DNA of 64,000 bases from assembly GCF_000012985.1 (NCBI RefSeq), contig NC_007645.1, forward strand, positions 6,561,001 to 6,625,000, given 5' to 3'. The notes below the pieces were generated by a model that was given only the letters and a program-made list of their open reading frames with translations, searched no databases and was not told the DNA's origin. This DNA comes from Hahella chejuensis KCTC 2396. GTDB taxonomy: Bacteria; Pseudomonadota; Gammaproteobacteria; Pseudomonadales; Oleiphilaceae. How positions within the stretch are numbered: position 1 is the first letter of the stretch; every line of letters begins with the position of its first letter. Below, piece after piece: positions 36,700-45,728 of the stretch. The position numbers were made by a program, and so were the translations under genes.

Positions 36700-37644
36700 T
36701 CAAACCGCTCCCCACAGCCACAGCGCGCATGCTCCCAAGGCGACCGTCGCCGTCCACAATGCCAGAGCGCGATTGATGAGCGCACAGGCGCCTTCGATGG
36801 ATTGCGCCGAGGCGGCGTCGCCGCAGCCCAGCAACGGCCGTTGTTGCAGGCTGCCGTGATAAGTCGCCGCGCCGCCGAGCCGCACCCGCAGCGCGCCTGC
36901 GCCCGCCGCCATTACCGGTCCCGCATTGGGGCTTTTCCAGTGTGCGCCCTGAGCGCGCCAGCATTGCAGGGCGCTGTCCATGGCGCCGCAACAGGCGTAA
37001 CTGAAGGCGGTCAGGCGGGCGGGAATCCAGTTGAGGACATCGTCCAATCGCGCCGCCGCCCAGCCAAAATTCACATAACGCGCATTCTTATAGCCCCACA
37101 TTGCATCCAGCGTATTGCTGAGACGATACAACACCACGCCGGGAATGCCTGCGACCAGAAACCAGAAGATCGCGGCGAAGATGGCGTCGTTGCCATTCTC
37201 CAGGGCCGATTCCGTGGCGGCGGAGGCGATTTCCTCCTCGCTCAGTCCCGCCGTGTCGCGGCTGACGATCATGGACAAGCTGCGCCGCGCCGCGTCCGCG
37301 TCATGCCTGCGCAACGGCGCGGCGACCCTGCGCGCATGATCCAGCAAACTGCGCCAGCCGATAGCGAGATAGAGTACGAAAGCGGAGAAAAGGATACGCA
37401 CCCAGGCGGAAGATTCACTCCACTCGCCCGCCAGCCAGGCGAACGCCGTCCAGGGCAGAATAGCGGCCGTCAACGCCGCCGCGCCAAGCGCGCGCATCGT
37501 TGGCGCAGAGAAGTCGGCGATGCGGATGCCCCCTTCCACCCAGCCGGCGTAACGCCCGAAGCCAACCAGGGGATGCAGCCGGCGCGGTTCTCCCAGCAGG
37601 GCGTCGAAACTCAGGGCGAGGACAAGAATCAGCAATGTTTCCAT
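36700..37644 (-). CDS. cbiB: Adenosylcobinamide-phosphate synthase
   Basis: A 314-residue membrane enzyme that joins adenosylcobyrate with the aminopropanol phosphate. It is read from the ATG at 37644, since the upstream 20 codons have no family similarity. The family start METLLILVLALSFDALLGEPRRLHPLVGFGR, the segment ATESALENGNDAIFAAIFWFLVAGIPGVVLYRLSNTLDAMWGYKN and the arginine-rich ARLDDVLNWIPARLTA are typical of CbiB/CobD. It has about five membrane helices. First gene of the leftward operon. Confidence 0.93.
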   Translation of the reverse strand: METLLILVLALSFDALLGEPRRLHPLVGFGRYAGWVEGGIRIADFSAPTMRALGAAALTAAILPWTAFAWLAGEWSESSAWVRILFSAFVLYLAIGWRSLLDHARRVAAPLRRHDADAARRSLSMIVSRDTAGLSEEEIASAATESALENGNDAIFAAIFWFLVAGIPGVVLYRLSNTLDAMWGYKNARYVNFGWAAARLDDVLNWIPARLTAFSYACCGAMDSALQCWRAQGAHWKSPNAGPVMAAGAGALRVRLGGAATYHGSLQQRPLLGCGDAASAQSIEGACALINRALALWTATVALGACALWLWGAV

Positions 37645-37761
37645 CGGTCGGTATGCGCCAGGCTCATGATGAGGCGACCTATTCTCACCATGGTCCACGC
37701 GCATTGCAACCCGCTAACTTGTTGACTTCCCCCGCATTCAGCCAATAGCATATCCCGCTGA

Positions 37762-37944
37762 CCAAGGTGCTCGACCGCGAGATAATCGGGAAATCTGGTG
37801 CGCGTTACGCTAATCCAGTGCTGCCCCCGCAACGGTAATCGAAAGTAATTTGCCAACGCCACTGTGTCGTCAGTTTTGACATGGGAAGGCGCAAATGTTG
37901 TGTCGAAAATGCTTCGACCTTTCGTAAGCCCGGAGACCGGCCTT
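37762..37944 (+). promoter_or_regulatory. Cobalamin riboswitch
   Basis: The plus strand carries the hallmarks of a B12 aptamer: AAGGTGCTCGACC at its start, GGGAAATCTGGTG, the conserved CAGTGCTGCCCCCGCAACGG core (the B12 box GCCCCCGCAACGGT), GGGAAGGCGCAAA and the closing GTAAGCCCGGAGACCGGCC. It lies 40 bases before the cbtB start and should shut off cbtB-cbtA and probably the long downstream operon when adenosylcobalamin is abundant. No matching aptamer was found for the leftward cbiB operon. Confidence 0.93.
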
Positions 37945-37984
37945 GCTTTATCCACTGCAGTTCGTACGGGTAGGTGCGCAGATC

Positions 37985-38161
37985 ATGCAAACTAAAAATC
38001 TCTCTCTTCCATTGCTGGCTTCCAATAACGCAGCGCTACAACTTATCGGCGCCATGTGTTTCGGCGGACTGATTCTGTTCGCAGTGGGTTTTCTGTCCAT
38101 GGATGCGGCTCACAACGCCGCCCACGACACCCGGCATGCGTTTGCCTTCCCCTGTCACTAA
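37985..38161 (+). CDS. cbtB: Cobalt transporter subunit CbtB
   Basis: A 58-residue protein read from the ATG at 37985. It has one membrane helix (about residues 18-38) and a histidine-rich end, AAHNAAHDTRHAFAFPCH, typical of CbtB, which binds cobalt for the CbtA permease. It follows the cobalamin riboswitch directly and is followed by cbtA after a 107-base gap, the usual CbtBA order. Its role is firm from the family and context. Confidence 0.92.
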   Translation: MQTKNLSLPLLASNNAALQLIGAMCFGGLILFAVGFLSMDAAHNAAHDTRHAFAFPCH

Positions 38162-38268
38162 AAAATACTGATTCTCCTGGCTCCTACAGGGCCTGACGTC
38201 CGTTCGTCCGCGTCAACTCCGCACAGGTTTTAAGACACGCACGACGACGCATCGCATGAGGAAGAGAC

Positions 38269-39066
38269 ATGTTATTTCAGCGTATTATCCTGGCGTCGCT
38301 GCTGGTCGGCCTGTTGGCTGGCGGCCTGCTGAGCGCCGTACAACACTCCCAGGTCACCAGTATCATTCTGGAGGCGGAAACCTACGAAGGCGGCGAGGAG
38401 CCTGAGCCGGTCGTAATGGAAGATCACCAGCATGCGGCGGCGGACGCCCATCATGAGCACGACCACGGCGGCGCCGAAGCTGGCGGCCATCATCATGACG
38501 AAGACGCCTGGGCCCCGGAAGACGGCCTGGAGCGCACCCTGTATACCCTGCTTGCCAACGTGCTCGCCGGTATCGGCTTCAGCGCCCTGATGCTGGCCTG
38601 TATGTACGCCGCCAGACTCAGCGGCAAAAGCGGCGCAGGCTGGGGCGCGGGATTAGTGTGGGGACTGGCGGGCTATGGCGTGTTCTTTGTCGCTCCCGCC
38701 CTGGGACTGCCGCCGGAGATTCCCGGTATGCAGGCCGCCGCGCTGGAAAATCGCCAGCTGTGGTGGATCGCCACCGCCTTGGTCACCGCTATCGGGTTCG
38801 CTTTGCTGGCGTTCGCGCCGGGATGGAAAAAGCTGGGCGGACTGCCTCTGCTGATTATTCCCCACCTGGTCGGCGCGCCGCACGCCAATGCGCCGGAGTT
38901 CGCCGCCGCCAACCCACAGGCTCTGCAAGCGCTACAGATGCTGCATCATCAATTCATCACCGCCGCCACCCTGACCAACGCGTTGTTCTGGGTGATCGTC
39001 GGGCTGGCCTGCGCCTGGTTCCTGCGTCGTTGGAGCAGCCAGGACGCTGCGCTGCAGGCGCGCTGA
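38269..39066 (+). CDS. cbtA: Cobalt transporter CbtA
   Basis: A 265-residue membrane protein with about six helices. The first helix is MLFQRIILASLLVGLLAGGLLSAVQ. The loop after it is rich in histidine and acidic residues (HQHAAADAHHEHDHGGAEAG), which suits cobalt binding. The helices continue with LANVLAGIGFSALMLACMYAAR and GLVWGLAGYGVFFVAPALGLPPEIPGM. It is preceded by cbtB and a B12 riboswitch, so cobalt import is repressed when B12 is sufficient. It is followed in four bases by the chelatase gene. Confidence 0.92.
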   Translation: MLFQRIILASLLVGLLAGGLLSAVQHSQVTSIILEAETYEGGEEPEPVVMEDHQHAAADAHHEHDHGGAEAGGHHHDEDAWAPEDGLERTLYTLLANVLAGIGFSALMLACMYAARLSGKSGAGWGAGLVWGLAGYGVFFVAPALGLPPEIPGMQAAALENRQLWWIATALVTAIGFALLAFAPGWKKLGGLPLLIIPHLVGAPHANAPEFAAANPQALQALQMLHHQFITAATLTNALFWVIVGLACAWFLRRWSSQDAALQAR

Positions 39067-39070
39067 GTCA

Positions 39071-40807
39071 ATGGACGTCGCCGCCCAGGCTGCCCCCGCC
39101 GCCTACCCTTTCGCCGCGGTTGTCGGCCAGCAGCCGCTGAAAACCGCATTGCTGCTCGCCGCCATCAATCCTCATCTGGGCGGCGTCTTGATCAGCGGTC
39201 CGCGCGGCTCCGCCAAATCGACACTGGCGCGGGGACTGGCGGATCTGCTGCCGGAAGCGGCGGACAAATTCGTCACTCTGCCCCTGGGCGCTTCGGAAGA
39301 GCGCCTGATCGGCAGCATTGACCTGCAACAGGCTATGGGCGAGCGACGCGTGCAGTTTAACCCCGGCCTGTTGGCCAAAGCTCACGGCGGCGTGCTTTAT
39401 ATTGATGAAGTCAATTTGCTGCCCGACCCCTTGGTGGACGCCCTGCTCGACACGGCGGCCTCGGGCGTGAACTTTGTCGAGCGGGACGGCCTCAGTCACA
39501 GCCATCCGGCGCAGTTTATTCTGATCGGCACCATGAACCCGGATGAAGGCGAACTGCGTCCGCAGCTACAGGACCGTTTCGGTCTCGCGGTCACGCTGGA
39601 TGAAACCTATGACGTGGAACAGCGCATGGCTATTGTGGAGCGGCGTCTGGCCTTCGAACAGGATCGCAACGCGTTTCGGGCGCAATGGCGCGATGCGCAA
39701 CGAGAGCTGAAAAGCCGCATCGCCGCCGCCCGCGAACGCCTGCCGCAGGTTCTCTGCCCAACAGATATACAACGGGATATCGCCAGCCAATGCCTCGCCG
39801 CCAGCGTAGAAGGCGTGCGCGCGGACATTTGCTGGCGCCGCGCCGCCATCGCCCACGCCGCCTGGAACGGACGCGACGAGGTCAGCGTGGAAGACGTAGC
39901 GGCGACGCGTTCGTTCGCGCTTAGCCATCGCGCCAAACATCAGGACACACCCCCTCCCCCCACTGGCGCCGCGCCCCCTCAAGGTGGCGGAAGCGCCAAC
40001 AGTGGAGGAGATTCATCTTCTTCGTCATCTTCCGGAACCGCCGGCGACTGGGGGGGCATGCCGCCGCAACGGATGGCGGCGGACAAGCCTGTGACGCCAC
40101 AACTGCCCGAGATCCCAACGCTACGTTCTCCGTCCTCTCGTCGCGACACACAGCGCGGCGGCGCGGAACAACGACAAGGTTCGGCCCTCGGTCGCGCGCA
40201 ACGCAGCTGGCAGGCGCTGTCCTCACGGCCGGACTGGTTCGCCACGCTCGTCCACCCCGACAATCGGGACGACGGGTTGCGCGAAATACGCTATCAACCC
40301 CGTCGCCACAGTCGCGACACCCTGAACTGCGTCCTGCTGGACACCTCCGCCTCCACCCTGAGTCAACGCGCGCTGGCGCAGGCGAAAGGGGTGATTCTGG
40401 GATTGGCCCGACAGGCCTACCTGGCGCGGGAGAAACTGGCCGTGCTGGCGTTTGGCGCGCAGCGCACGGAGTGGGTGATACCCTGCCGACGCGCCCCCAA
40501 AGATATCGCCGCCCTGCTCAACGAACTTCCCGCTGGCGGCGGTACGCCGCTGCGACAGGCGCTGCTGCATGCGCGCCAACTGCTGGCGCGACAGACCCGC
40601 GCCAACCCGCATCTGACCTGCCGTACGTTGCTGCTGACTGACGGGCGCAGCCGCGATCCGCTGGACGATCTGATTTGGGGTTCGCCCCTGTGGGTGGTGG
40701 ATACCGAACAGACCGCCGTCAGACTTAATCGCTGCCGACAACTGGCGCAACGCCTCGGAGCCGCTTACGCCCCGCTGGCCGCCGTGCGCGCCGCCCTGGA
40801 ACACTAA
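39071..40807 (+). CDS. Fused ChlI/ChlD-type metal chelatase AAA-VWA subunit
   Basis: A 578-residue protein. Residues about 12-320 form a ChlI-like AAA+ ATPase: Walker A GPRGSAKST (43-51), Walker B GVLYIDEVNLL, and the insert MNPDEGELRPQLQDRFGLAV. A proline/serine-rich linker follows, then a VWA domain (about 415-575) with the metal motif DTSAST. Such fused subunits work with CobN in late cobalt insertion or with ChlH in magnesium insertion. No CobN or ChlH is in the window, and the cluster has CbiX for early insertion, so its partner is unclear. Located four bases after cbtA, it belongs to the B12 operon. Confidence 0.88.
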   Translation: MDVAAQAAPAAYPFAAVVGQQPLKTALLLAAINPHLGGVLISGPRGSAKSTLARGLADLLPEAADKFVTLPLGASEERLIGSIDLQQAMGERRVQFNPGLLAKAHGGVLYIDEVNLLPDPLVDALLDTAASGVNFVERDGLSHSHPAQFILIGTMNPDEGELRPQLQDRFGLAVTLDETYDVEQRMAIVERRLAFEQDRNAFRAQWRDAQRELKSRIAAARERLPQVLCPTDIQRDIASQCLAASVEGVRADICWRRAAIAHAAWNGRDEVSVEDVAATRSFALSHRAKHQDTPPPPTGAAPPQGGGSANSGGDSSSSSSSGTAGDWGGMPPQRMAADKPVTPQLPEIPTLRSPSSRRDTQRGGAEQRQGSALGRAQRSWQALSSRPDWFATLVHPDNRDDGLREIRYQPRRHSRDTLNCVLLDTSASTLSQRALAQAKGVILGLARQAYLAREKLAVLAFGAQRTEWVIPCRRAPKDIAALLNELPAGGGTPLRQALLHARQLLARQTRANPHLTCRTLLLTDGRSRDPLDDLIWGSPLWVVDTEQTAVRLNRCRQLAQRLGAAYAPLAAVRAALEH

Positions 40808-40826
40808 CGCCCCGGAGATACGACTG

Positions 40827-41426
40827 ATGCTGGACGAAAACGAAAAACACCGCCGTCGCATGGCCAACAAGAAGCGCATCATTGACGAGCGCATCGCGCA
40901 AGCCCAGGAAGAGCGCGGCGTGCTTATCCTGCTCAAGGGCAATGGCAAAGGCAAAAGCAGTTCCGCCTTCGGCACTATGGCGCGCTCACTCGGCCACGGC
41001 CATCGCTGCGCGGTGATTCAATTCATCAAAGGCAGAGACGCCACCGGCGAATTTCTGTTTTTCAAAGACCATCCCCGCGTGGACTTTCACGTCATGGGGC
41101 ATGGCTTCACCTGGGAAACCCAGGATCGCGAGCAGGACATCGCCGCCGCCCGTCAGGCCTGGGCCCTGGCGGAGCAACTGCTGACCGACGGCAGCTATGA
41201 TTTCCTGCTGTTCGACGAGTTGAGCTACATGGTCAAGTACGGCTACCTGCCGGTGGAGCCCATGGTCAAGGCGCTGCAACGCCGCCCTCAGCATCAAAAC
41301 GTGATGATCACCGGGCGCACCATGGCGACGGAGTTGCAGGACATCGCCGACACCATCAGTCAGGTGCAGGATGAAAAGCACGCTTTCCGTTTGGGCGTGA
41401 AGGCGCAAGCGGGTATCGAATTTTAG
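40827..41426 (+). CDS. cobO: Corrinoid adenosyltransferase (CobO/BtuR)
   Basis: A 199-residue enzyme that adds the adenosyl group to cob(I)yrinate a,c-diamide or cobinamide. The start MLDENEKHRRRMANKKRIIDERIAQAQEERG matches the family, and the nucleotide loop KGNGKGKSSSAFG is intact. The segment QFIKGRDATGE and the ending LLFDELSYMVKYGYL, NVMITGR and IADTISQVQDEKHAFRLGVKAQAGIEF are typical of CobA/CobO. A ribosome site GGAG lies eight bases before the start. It is 19 bases after the chelatase gene. Confidence 0.96.
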   Translation: MLDENEKHRRRMANKKRIIDERIAQAQEERGVLILLKGNGKGKSSSAFGTMARSLGHGHRCAVIQFIKGRDATGEFLFFKDHPRVDFHVMGHGFTWETQDREQDIAAARQAWALAEQLLTDGSYDFLLFDELSYMVKYGYLPVEPMVKALQRRPQHQNVMITGRTMATELQDIADTISQVQDEKHAFRLGVKAQAGIEF

Positions 41427-41459
41427 TTATGAGTGAAGATTGATGGAGAAAGCGCACTG

Positions 41460-42764
41460 ATGCAGGCCCGTTGTCCCGCTCTGTTTATTTCCGCCATGGC
41501 TTCCGGCCAGGGTAAAACCACCGTCACCGCCGCTCTGGCGCGTTATCATCGCAACCAGGGACGTAAGGTGCGCGTCTTCAAGACCGGCCCGGATTATCTC
41601 GATCCGCAGATTTTGCAGATTGCGTCCGGGGCGCCGGTGGAGCCGCTGGATTTGTGGATGGCGGGTGAGGAATATTGCCGCGATCAGCTCTACCGCGCCG
41701 CCCGCGAAGCCGATTTAATCCTGATCGAAGGCGCCATGGGCTTACTGGACGGCGAGCCCAGCAGCGCCGACCTCGCGGCCCGCTTCAACCTTCCCGTCGC
41801 CGTCGTGATCAACGCCAAGGGCATGGCGCAGACTACCGCCGCGGTGGCCTATGGACTCGCCAATTACCGTCGCGACTTTCAGTGCGTGGGAATCATCGCC
41901 AACGCCCTCGGCAGTGAGCGGCACCTGTCGCTCATCGCTGAGAGCCTGCCGTCGCAGGTTCCCCTGCTGGCCGGAATATTTCGCGACGACGCCATCGCCC
42001 TGCCGGAGCGGCATCTGGGTCTGGTGCAGCCTTATGAGCAACAGGGACTGGAACAGCGCCTGGATCAGGCCGCCGCCGCCATCGCCCATACGCCGCTGGC
42101 CAACCTGCCCGCCACCGCGACGTTCAAGCCGGCGCTGCTGCCCGCCGTCAGGCCCATGCTCGCTGGCGCGCGCATCGCCGTCGCCCGGGATGCGGCGTTC
42201 AGCTTTATCTACGCCGCCAACCTGCGTTTGTTGCAGGAGATGGGCGCGGAGGTTTTGTTCTTCTCTCCCCTGGAGGACAGCGAGCCGCCGCCGGCTGACG
42301 CCTTATGGCTGCCCGGCGGCTATCCGGAATTACATGCCGAGCGCCTGTCCGCCAATCAGGCCATGAAAGCGGCGCTGAAACGTTTTTTTATGGACGGCCG
42401 ACCGATGCTCGCTGAATGCGGCGGCATGCTGTATGCGCAGGAAACCCTCACCGATCAGCAAGATCGTATTTTCGCCATGGCCGGACTTATTCCCGGAGCC
42501 GGTGAAATGCGCGCCAAGCGCGGTTGTCAGGGTATGCAGACGGCGCCGCTACCGGAAGGCGACGTGCGCGCTCACGCCCATCATCACTCCCGCAGCCATG
42601 GAACCCTGCCGCCCATCGCCTATGGCCGCCGTCAGCGCCATCCTGCTCCCGGCGAGGTCATCGTGCGCAGCAAAGGCCTGACCGCCACCTATTTGCACCT
42701 GTTCTTCCCTTCCAATCCCGGCGCCGTGGCCAACCTGTTCCGGCCAGGCCCCACGGAAGTCTGA
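41460..42764 (+). CDS. cobB: Cobyrinic acid a,c-diamide synthase (CobB/CbiA)
   Basis: A 434-residue glutamine amidotransferase-type ligase that amidates carboxyl groups a and c of cobyrinic acid using ATP. The start at 41460 gives MQARCPALFISAMASGQGKTTV, with the P-loop directly after the start as usual. A GTG 27 bases upstream is possible but less likely. The C-terminal half shows the glutaminase segment LWLPGGYPELHA and the nucleophile cysteine in MLAECGGMLYA. The histidine-rich tail RAHAHHHSRSHG is notable, possibly for metal. It follows cobO by 33 bases. Confidence 0.94.
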   Translation: MQARCPALFISAMASGQGKTTVTAALARYHRNQGRKVRVFKTGPDYLDPQILQIASGAPVEPLDLWMAGEEYCRDQLYRAAREADLILIEGAMGLLDGEPSSADLAARFNLPVAVVINAKGMAQTTAAVAYGLANYRRDFQCVGIIANALGSERHLSLIAESLPSQVPLLAGIFRDDAIALPERHLGLVQPYEQQGLEQRLDQAAAAIAHTPLANLPATATFKPALLPAVRPMLAGARIAVARDAAFSFIYAANLRLLQEMGAEVLFFSPLEDSEPPPADALWLPGGYPELHAERLSANQAMKAALKRFFMDGRPMLAECGGMLYAQETLTDQQDRIFAMAGLIPGAGEMRAKRGCQGMQTAPLPEGDVRAHAHHHSRSHGTLPPIAYGRRQRHPAPGEVIVRSKGLTATYLHLFFPSNPGAVANLFRPGPTEV

Positions 42765-42767
42765 GGC

Positions 42768-43868
42768 ATGTGGCGGGAGAGCCCCGAACGCCAACAGCCG
42801 CTGCGCACAGGTCTGACCACCGGGACCTGCGCCACCGCCTGCGCCCTCGCCGCCGCCCGCCTGCTGCTGACCGGAAAATCCTGCGACGAATGCGAAGTCA
42901 CTTTGCCGAAAGGCAGGAAAGTGCGTCTGCCCATCGCCGAATGCCGCCGTCTCGACGTGTATAGCGCTTACGCCGCCACGGTTAAGGACGCCGGCGACGA
43001 TCCCGACGTCACCCATGGCGCCCAGGTGTTCGTCATCGCCAGCCTGGGAACCGGCGCGGGAGAAGTACGCTTCTCCGCCGCCGACGGCGTCGGCACAGTC
43101 ACCCGCGACGGTCTGTCTCTGGCGGTGGGCGAACCCGCCATCAACCCGACTCCGCGCCGCATGATTCGCGAGCATCTGCTGGAACTGGCGGACGAGTGCG
43201 CCTACAACGGCGCCTTTGATGTGGCGGTCGGCGTGGAGAACGGAGCCGCCCTGGCGCAGAAAACCATGAACCCGCGTCTGGGCATCGTGGGCGGACTTTC
43301 CATCCTGGGAACCACTGGCATTGTGCGGCCGTTTTCCTGCTCCGCCTATATCGCGTCCATTCATCAGGGCGTGGACGTGGCCCGCGCCAACGGTTACGAC
43401 CACATCGCCGCCTGCACCGGCAACGCCAGCGAAGATTACGCGCGCCGTCACTACGACCTGCCGGACATGGCGCTGATCGAAATGGGCGACTTCGCCGGAG
43501 CCCTGCTGAAGTATCTGCGCCGCTCACCGCTGCGCCGGCTCACCATCGTGGGCGGTTTCGGCAAGATCAGCAAACTCGCCTGCGGACATCTGGATCTGCA
43601 CAGCAAGGCCTCAGAAATAGACCTGGACTTTATCGCCGACGCCGCCGGGTCACTGGGCGCCACGCCGAATACCCTGGCCGCCATGCGCGCCGCCAACACC
43701 AGTATCGAAGCATTGCGTCTGGCTGGCGATCTGCCTCTGGGCGATCTGATCTGCCGTCGCGCCTGGGAAAAAGCCGCCTACACCATGCATAACAGCATGC
43801 AATTGGAAGTGGTGGCGATCGATCGTCAGGGCCTGCCGGTGGGCGCCTACGCGGGAGAAGACTTATGA
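42768..43868 (+). CDS. cbiD: Cobalt-precorrin-5B C1-methyltransferase
   Basis: A 366-residue CbiD, which methylates C1 in the early-cobalt (oxygen-independent) route. Typical segments are [22 protein letters not shown] near the start, [71 protein letters not shown] and [23 protein letters not shown]. Its start is three bases after cobB, and its stop overlaps cobK by four bases (ATGA). Confidence 0.95.
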   Translation: MWRESPERQQPLRTGLTTGTCATACALAAARLLLTGKSCDECEVTLPKGRKVRLPIAECRRLDVYSAYAATVKDAGDDPDVTHGAQVFVIASLGTGAGEVRFSAADGVGTVTRDGLSLAVGEPAINPTPRRMIREHLLELADECAYNGAFDVAVGVENGAALAQKTMNPRLGIVGGLSILGTTGIVRPFSCSAYIASIHQGVDVARANGYDHIAACTGNASEDYARRHYDLPDMALIEMGDFAGALLKYLRRSPLRRLTIVGGFGKISKLACGHLDLHSKASEIDLDFIADAAGSLGATPNTLAAMRAANTSIEALRLAGDLPLGDLICRRAWEKAAYTMHNSMQLEVVAIDRQGLPVGAYAGEDL

Positions 43869-44737
43869 CTTTGCTGATACTTGGCGGCGTACGTGACGCC
43901 AAACTCTGCGCAGACCGACTGCACGCTCAGGGCGTTCCGCTGGTTTACAGCCTCGCGGGACTACTGGAGCGCCACGAGGCCCCCTACCCGATTATCAGCG
44001 GCGGCTTTGCGCGTTTCGGCGAAGACAGCGTCAGCGGCCTGGCGAACTACCTCCGCGACCATCAGATCACGGCGGTGGCGGACCTGACTCACCCTTACGC
44101 CGCGACGATTTCTTCCAGCGCCGTCCGTGCGGCGCAGCGCTGCGAGATTCCCTGCTGGCGCTTTCAACGTCCGCCCTGGCGGCCGGGACCACAGGATCGC
44201 TGGATTGAAACAGACGGCGGCGACGATCTGTTGCACCGACTTGAAGATTATCGACGACCGTTTTTCACCCTGGGACGCAGCGCCTTTCCATTGCTGACGC
44301 AGGCGGAGTCTCAGGGACTGCCGGCGGAACAACGCTGGCTCATCCGCTCCGCGTTGCCGGCGCCCGGTACGCTGGCGTCACGCAACGATATTGATTTCAT
44401 ACAGGCGCGAGGGCCGTTCGCGCTGCAAGAAGAAAGAAACCTGTTCGACGCCTTCAGCGTGGACGCCCTGGTCTGCAAAAACAGCGGCGGCGCAGCCACT
44501 GAAGCGAAACTGCAGGTCGCCGCGGAGCGCGGCCTGCCGGTGTTCATGCTGCGGCGTCCGCCGACACCGACGGCGACACGGGAGTTTGACGATCTGGAGC
44601 GCTTTATTGAGCACTGCGCCGCCATGACGCTCCCGCTTAGCCCACTGGATCAAACCTATAACAAACACTCTGATAGCGGGCCTTCCTGCGCCCGAGACAG
44701 CACACGAGAGGAAAACGATCATGTCCAACAGCGATAA
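43865..44737 (+). CDS. cobK: Precorrin-6A reductase (CobK/CbiJ)
   Basis: A 290-residue reductase that uses NADPH on (cobalt-)precorrin-6A. It starts [19 protein letters not shown] with the nucleotide-binding pattern. Conserved parts are [48 protein letters not shown] and the C-terminal [32 protein letters not shown]. The last 40 residues are a variable tail overlapping the cbiX start by 17 bases. The reading from an ATGA overlap with cbiD shows translational coupling. Confidence 0.93.
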   Translation: MTLLILGGVRDAKLCADRLHAQGVPLVYSLAGLLERHEAPYPIISGGFARFGEDSVSGLANYLRDHQITAVADLTHPYAATISSSAVRAAQRCEIPCWRFQRPPWRPGPQDRWIETDGGDDLLHRLEDYRRPFFTLGRSAFPLLTQAESQGLPAEQRWLIRSALPAPGTLASRNDIDFIQARGPFALQEERNLFDAFSVDALVCKNSGGAATEAKLQVAAERGLPVFMLRRPPTPTATREFDDLERFIEHCAAMTLPLSPLDQTYNKHSDSGPSCARDSTREENDHVQQR

Positions 44738-45722
44738 ACCCGCCATCCTATTTGTCGGCCACGGTTCACGCGATAACGAAGCCGTGGAGCAGTTTCATCA
44801 GCTGACCAAACATTTTCGCGAACGCTTTCCGGACCGCCTTTGCGCCACCGGTTTTCTGGAGTTCGCCCGTCCGGTCATCGCCGACGGCGTGGATGAACTG
44901 GTGAAACAGGGCGCCACCCGCATCAGCGCCATTCCCGGCATGCTGATGGCGGCGGGCCACGCCAAGAACGACATTCCCAGCGAGCTCAACACTCTGCAAA
45001 GAGAGTTCGAAGGCGTCAGTATCCACTACGGCGCAGAACTGGGTGTGAACCCCAACATGCTGCGCGCCGCCCGCGACCGCATCGAAGAAGCGGAGCCGGA
45101 GTTCGGCGAAGGCTACTCTCGTCAGGACACCCTTCTGGTAGTGGTGGGCCGCGGCGCTTCCGACCCAGACGCCAACTCCAACATCAGCAAAATCACGCGT
45201 ATGCTGGAGGAAGGCATGGGCTTCGGCTGGGCCATCACCTGCTACAGCGGCGTCACCACGCCTCTGGTTCCCGATGCGTTGAAGCGCGCGCACGGCTTGG
45301 GCTTCAAGCAGGTCATCGTGTTCCCCTACTTCCTGTTTACCGGACGTCTGGTGAAAAAGATCTACGACTGGGCCGACAGCTATCAGGCTGAGCACCCCGA
45401 GGTGAAAGTGGTGAAAGCGCCTTACCTCAATGACCACCCGCTGATTCTCGACACCTTCGCCGATCGTCTGGATGAAATCGAAAAAGGCAGCCCGAACATG
45501 AATTGCCAGATGTGTCAGTACCGGGTGCAGATCGTCGGCAACGAGCACAAGGTGGGTCTGCCGCAGGAAGGCCATCATCATCATGTGCGCGGCATCGGCA
45601 CCGATGGCGATCACAGCCATCATCACGATCACCATGACCACCATCACAGTCATGGACATCACGGCCATCACCACAATCATGATCACGATCACAGCCACGA
45701 CCAAGAAGAGGCGAAATCCTGA
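44721..45722 (+). CDS. cbiX: Sirohydrochlorin cobaltochelatase, long CbiX with histidine-rich tail
   Basis: A 333-residue enzyme that inserts cobalt into sirohydrochlorin at the start of the oxygen-independent route. There are two chelatase halves: LFVGHGSRDNEAV with the catalytic histidine 14, PGMLMAAGHAKND with histidine 80, and LVVVGRGASDPDAN in the second half. An iron-sulfur motif M-x-C-x-x-C lies at 260-265 (NMNCQMC). The C-terminal tail (285-326) has 23 histidines with few other residues, likely to store or deliver cobalt. A ribosome site GAGG lies before the start. It overlaps cobK by 17 bases. Confidence 0.95.
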   Translation: MSNSDKPAILFVGHGSRDNEAVEQFHQLTKHFRERFPDRLCATGFLEFARPVIADGVDELVKQGATRISAIPGMLMAAGHAKNDIPSELNTLQREFEGVSIHYGAELGVNPNMLRAARDRIEEAEPEFGEGYSRQDTLLVVVGRGASDPDANSNISKITRMLEEGMGFGWAITCYSGVTTPLVPDALKRAHGLGFKQVIVFPYFLFTGRLVKKIYDWADSYQAEHPEVKVVKAPYLNDHPLILDTFADRLDEIEKGSPNMNCQMCQYRVQIVGNEHKVGLPQEGHHHHVRGIGTDGDHSHHHDHHDHHHSHGHHGHHHNHDHDHSHDQEEAKS

Positions 45723-45728
45723 GGGGCT

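Noticed and set aside
37645-37761. Possible second cobalamin aptamer for the leftward cbiB operon
   Set aside because: The conserved aptamer blocks were found only on the plus strand. The leader left of the riboswitch is too short for another.
45590-45712. Repetitive CAT/CAC-rich DNA
   Set aside because: It is explained by the histidine-rich tail of CbiX. There is no spacer structure, so it is not a CRISPR or a tandem repeat element.
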